From CAYLZW01 sp964388085 (GTDB lineage Bacteria > Myxococcota > UBA727 > CAYLZW01), in assembly GCA_964388085.1 (NCBI GenBank), contig CAYLZW010000328.1, positions 1 through 6,153 of the forward strand: DNA of 6,153 bases, in the 5' to 3' direction. This document shows, piece by piece, positions 4,374 through 6,153 of the stretch. The notes beneath the pieces are model-generated. The model saw only the letters and a program-made list of their open reading frames with translations, was not told where the DNA came from and searched no databases. The number at the start of each line of letters is the position of its first letter. The stretch's first letter is position 1. The position numbers and the translations under genes were made by a program.

Positions 4374-6153
4374 CAGGTGCCCCCTCCTGCCCCGGGCAAG
4401 CTCTGGAGCTGTTGCGCGCCACCGTCGGGGAACACCAGGCCGAGGTCGTAGATGTCGCCGGTCTCGAGGCGCTCGATGGGCTCTTTGTCGATGGGGAAGT
4501 CGTTCTTGCGCAGCCGGTTCAGCGCCTCGAGCGTGCGCTTGGTCCACTCGTTCGAGACCTTCAGCTCGCGCGCGCGCTCGTAGGCGACGCGGTAGGCCTC
4601 CACGGCCTTCTCTTCGACGGCATAGGCCTGGTCCTCGAGCAGCACGCGATATTCGTCGCAGGCGATGGGATCGATGCGGCGGATGTCCGCGGGGCACGGC
4701 GCGTCGATGATCTTGCGCTGGAGGTCGTCGTACAGCGAGCCGATGCGATAGAGCGCGGCCAGGCTCCAGTCCGCCTGCTTGTACGTCGTGATGACCGCCT
4801 CGTAGGTCTTGCGCACGGCGTCGAGCTGCTTCGCCTTGTCGGCGAGCTGCTTGCCTTGGCCCTTGCCGGTGTTGGCGTCGATCTTCGCCTTGGCGTAGTC
4901 GTTGAACTCACCTTGGGCGAGGTTGAAGGCGGCCTTGGCGGCGAAGTAGGCCGCCGTCTGCGAGCCTCGCGCGCGCTGGAACTCGCGGATGGCCTTCTCG
5001 TAGGCCTCGTCGGCGGCGTCGTTCAGGCGCTTCTTGTCGCGGTACTTGGTGACCTCCTCGGCGCGCTCGCGCTCGATGTCGCCGAGGCGGGAGTAGGCTT
5101 CGACGACGCGCGGCACCTGCGCGGACTCGCTGCGGTAGCGCGCGATGAAGTCGTTCAGCGCGCGCATCTCGTCCCGCTTGTCGTCGCGCTTGCGCTGCAC
5201 GATGGCCGAGCGGAAGAACACCTCCGGCGCCTCCGGCCGCTCGGGGAAGAGCTTCGCGAAGCGCTGGAACTCGGTGGCCGCGCGCTCGTACTGCTGCTGG
5301 CCCTCGAGCGCGAGCGCGGCGTTGATCTGCGCGTCGGCGCGGCGCTCGGACTCCGGGTACTTCTTCACGAGGTCGAGGTAGGTGCGCACGGCCTTCTCGA
5401 AGTCGAAGGCCTGCTCCGACTTGGACGCCACGTTGAACATGGCCTGCGCCGCGTACTTGCTCTCGGGGTACTCCTTGTACACGCGCTCGTAGAGCTCGGC
5501 CGCGCGCGCCGGGCGACGGGCGCGCTCGAGGGACACGGCCGCGTTGTAGATCATGAGGTCGGCGAACTCGCGCTGCGGGTCCTCGGAGACGAGCTTCAGG
5601 TAGGAGTCCGCGCCCTCCTCGAGCTTCGCGATGCCCTCGGCGATGCGGCCCTCCTCGATGTCCTTGGCGCCCTCGTCGAGCACCTGGGTCGCGATCTTGA
5701 ATTTGGCGCCACCCTCGATCTTCGCGAACACCGCCTTGTCGCCGCTCGTCACCGTGTTCTGGAAGCGCGACGCGTACTCGGCCGCGCGCTTCCAGTCCTT
5801 CTGCGCGAGCAGACGATCGAGGATCAAGTTGGCGGCGAACTTGGCGGCCTCGTGCCGTGGGTAGCTCTGCACGATCTGCTCGAAGCGCTTCATGGCCTCG
5901 TCGAAGTGTCCGTGCGCGTAATAAACGGCCGCCGCGCTGTAGGCGAAGTTCGGCGCCACCTCGTCGTCGGGCTTGGTCTCGATGAGCGCGTCGATGGCCT
6001 TCACGTAGCGCAGGCGCAAGGGCGCGATCTCCTCGGGCGCCGCGGCCACCGTGGCGGCGGGCGTCTCGGCGCCGTCGCTCGTGCCCTCGCCGGCGGCGTC
6101 GTCGGCGGCGGCCTTCTCGGCCTCCTCGGCGGACTTCTTGAACGGGTCCTTCT
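4373..6153 (-). CDS. Large TPR-repeat protein (GltD/AgmU-like), N-terminus outside window
   Basis: The frame is open to the right edge, so the start is missing; 592 C-terminal residues are visible. The first about 35 are low complexity (Lys/Ala/Asp/Glu). The rest is a helical solenoid of TPR units of the TolA-binding YbgF/CpoB or BamD-like type, with A-x-x-x-Y/F and YP-E-S spacers: FDEAMKRFEQIVQSYPRH (visible 83-100), RAAELYERVYKEYPESKYAA (216-235), YLDLVKKYPESERRADAQIN (258-277) and ERAATEFQRFAKLFPERPEA (289-308). A C-terminal region (about 450-555) with EDQAYAVEEKAVEAY and SNEWTKRTLEALNRLR resembles the C-terminus of myxobacterial GltD/AgmU as I remember it. Two cysteines (visible 486 and 498) could form a disulphide, which would fit a periplasmic location. 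It ends in a Gly-rich tail. The next gene's ATG overlaps its TGA by one base. A GTG at 6049 is not the start, because the frame reads on through it with the same composition. Confidence 0.82.
   Translation of the reverse strand, partial: KDPFKKSAEEAEKAAADDAAGEGTSDGAETPAATVAAAPEEIAPLRLRYVKAIDALIETKPDDEVAPNFAYSAAAVYYAHGHFDEAMKRFEQIVQSYPRHEAAKFAANLILDRLLAQKDWKRAAEYASRFQNTVTSGDKAVFAKIEGGAKFKIATQVLDEGAKDIEEGRIAEGIAKLEEGADSYLKLVSEDPQREFADLMIYNAAVSLERARRPARAAELYERVYKEYPESKYAAQAMFNVASKSEQAFDFEKAVRTYLDLVKKYPESERRADAQINAALALEGQQQYERAATEFQRFAKLFPERPEAPEVFFRSAIVQRKRDDKRDEMRALNDFIARYRSESAQVPRVVEAYSRLGDIERERAEEVTKYRDKKRLNDAADEAYEKAIREFQRARGSQTAAYFAAKAAFNLAQGEFNDYAKAKIDANTGKGQGKQLADKAKQLDAVRKTYEAVITTYKQADWSLAALYRIGSLYDDLQRKIIDAPCPADIRRIDPIACDEYRVLLEDQAYAVEEKAVEAYRVAYERARELKVSNEWTKRTLEALNRLRKNDFPIDKEPIERLETGDIYDLGLVFPDGGAQQLQSLPGAGGGT

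Noticed and set aside
2856..4451. Long plus-strand open frame (531 codons) opposite the TPR lipoprotein gene
   Set aside because: It is antisense to a lipoprotein with a clear signal peptide and TPR repeats. Its product is Leu/Arg/Gly/Val-rich with GGGVFGGG repeats mirroring the AAKDA array, as expected from the complement of GC-rich codons.
4374..4697. Upstream extension of the TPR lipoprotein (108 extra residues)
   Set aside because: The extension is Arg/Ala-rich, overlaps the upstream TPR gene in another frame, and would bury the lipoprotein signal peptide.
6047..6049. GTG as start of the large TPR protein
   Set aside because: The frame continues upstream to the window edge with the same coding-like composition, and the protein would lack any export signal.

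Overview
The window is very GC-rich, and every convincing gene lies on the minus strand, so transcription runs from right to left. Gene content points to a myxobacterium or close relative (Myxococcota, perhaps Polyangia-like). A MotA/TolQ/ExbB channel protein is followed by two different ExbD/TolR proteins. These are flanked by TPR proteins and by the N-terminus of what looks like an AgmX/PglI (GltG)-type TonB-like protein. This combination resembles the Agl/Glt gliding machinery and its Nfs sporulation paralogue in Myxococcus xanthus. The assignment rests on remembered family features and gene order, not on a database search.

Layout in order of transcription: (1) 6153-4373, a large TPR protein whose N-terminus lies outside the window (GltD/AgmU-like); (2) 4373-2757, a TPR lipoprotein (GltE/AglT-like) whose start codon shares one base with the previous stop; (3) a 59-base gap with a good sigma70-type promoter candidate, then 2697-2434, a small exported protein of 87 residues; (4) a 123-base gap with a perfect 9-bp hairpin, then 2310-1660, the TolQ/ExbB-type channel protein; (5) 1654-1094 and (6) 1088-420, two ExbD-type proteins, each 5 bases after its neighbour with the ribosome-binding site built onto the preceding stop codon; (7) a 144-base gap with an 8-bp inverted repeat, then 275-1, the start of the FHA-like/GltG-like gene, which runs off the left edge.

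Working model (inference): the channel protein and two ExbD proteins form a proton-driven inner-membrane motor. The FHA-like/TonB-like protein links the motor across the periplasm. The TPR lipoprotein, the TPR repeat protein and the small exported protein form the periplasmic and outer-membrane part. The most notable point is that the first ExbD protein has asparagine (N28) where ExbD/TolR proteins normally carry the essential proton-handling aspartate, whereas the second has the aspartate (D56). The motor may therefore have an asymmetric ExbD pair with one protonatable site. No RNA genes, CRISPR arrays, insertion sequences or origins were seen.
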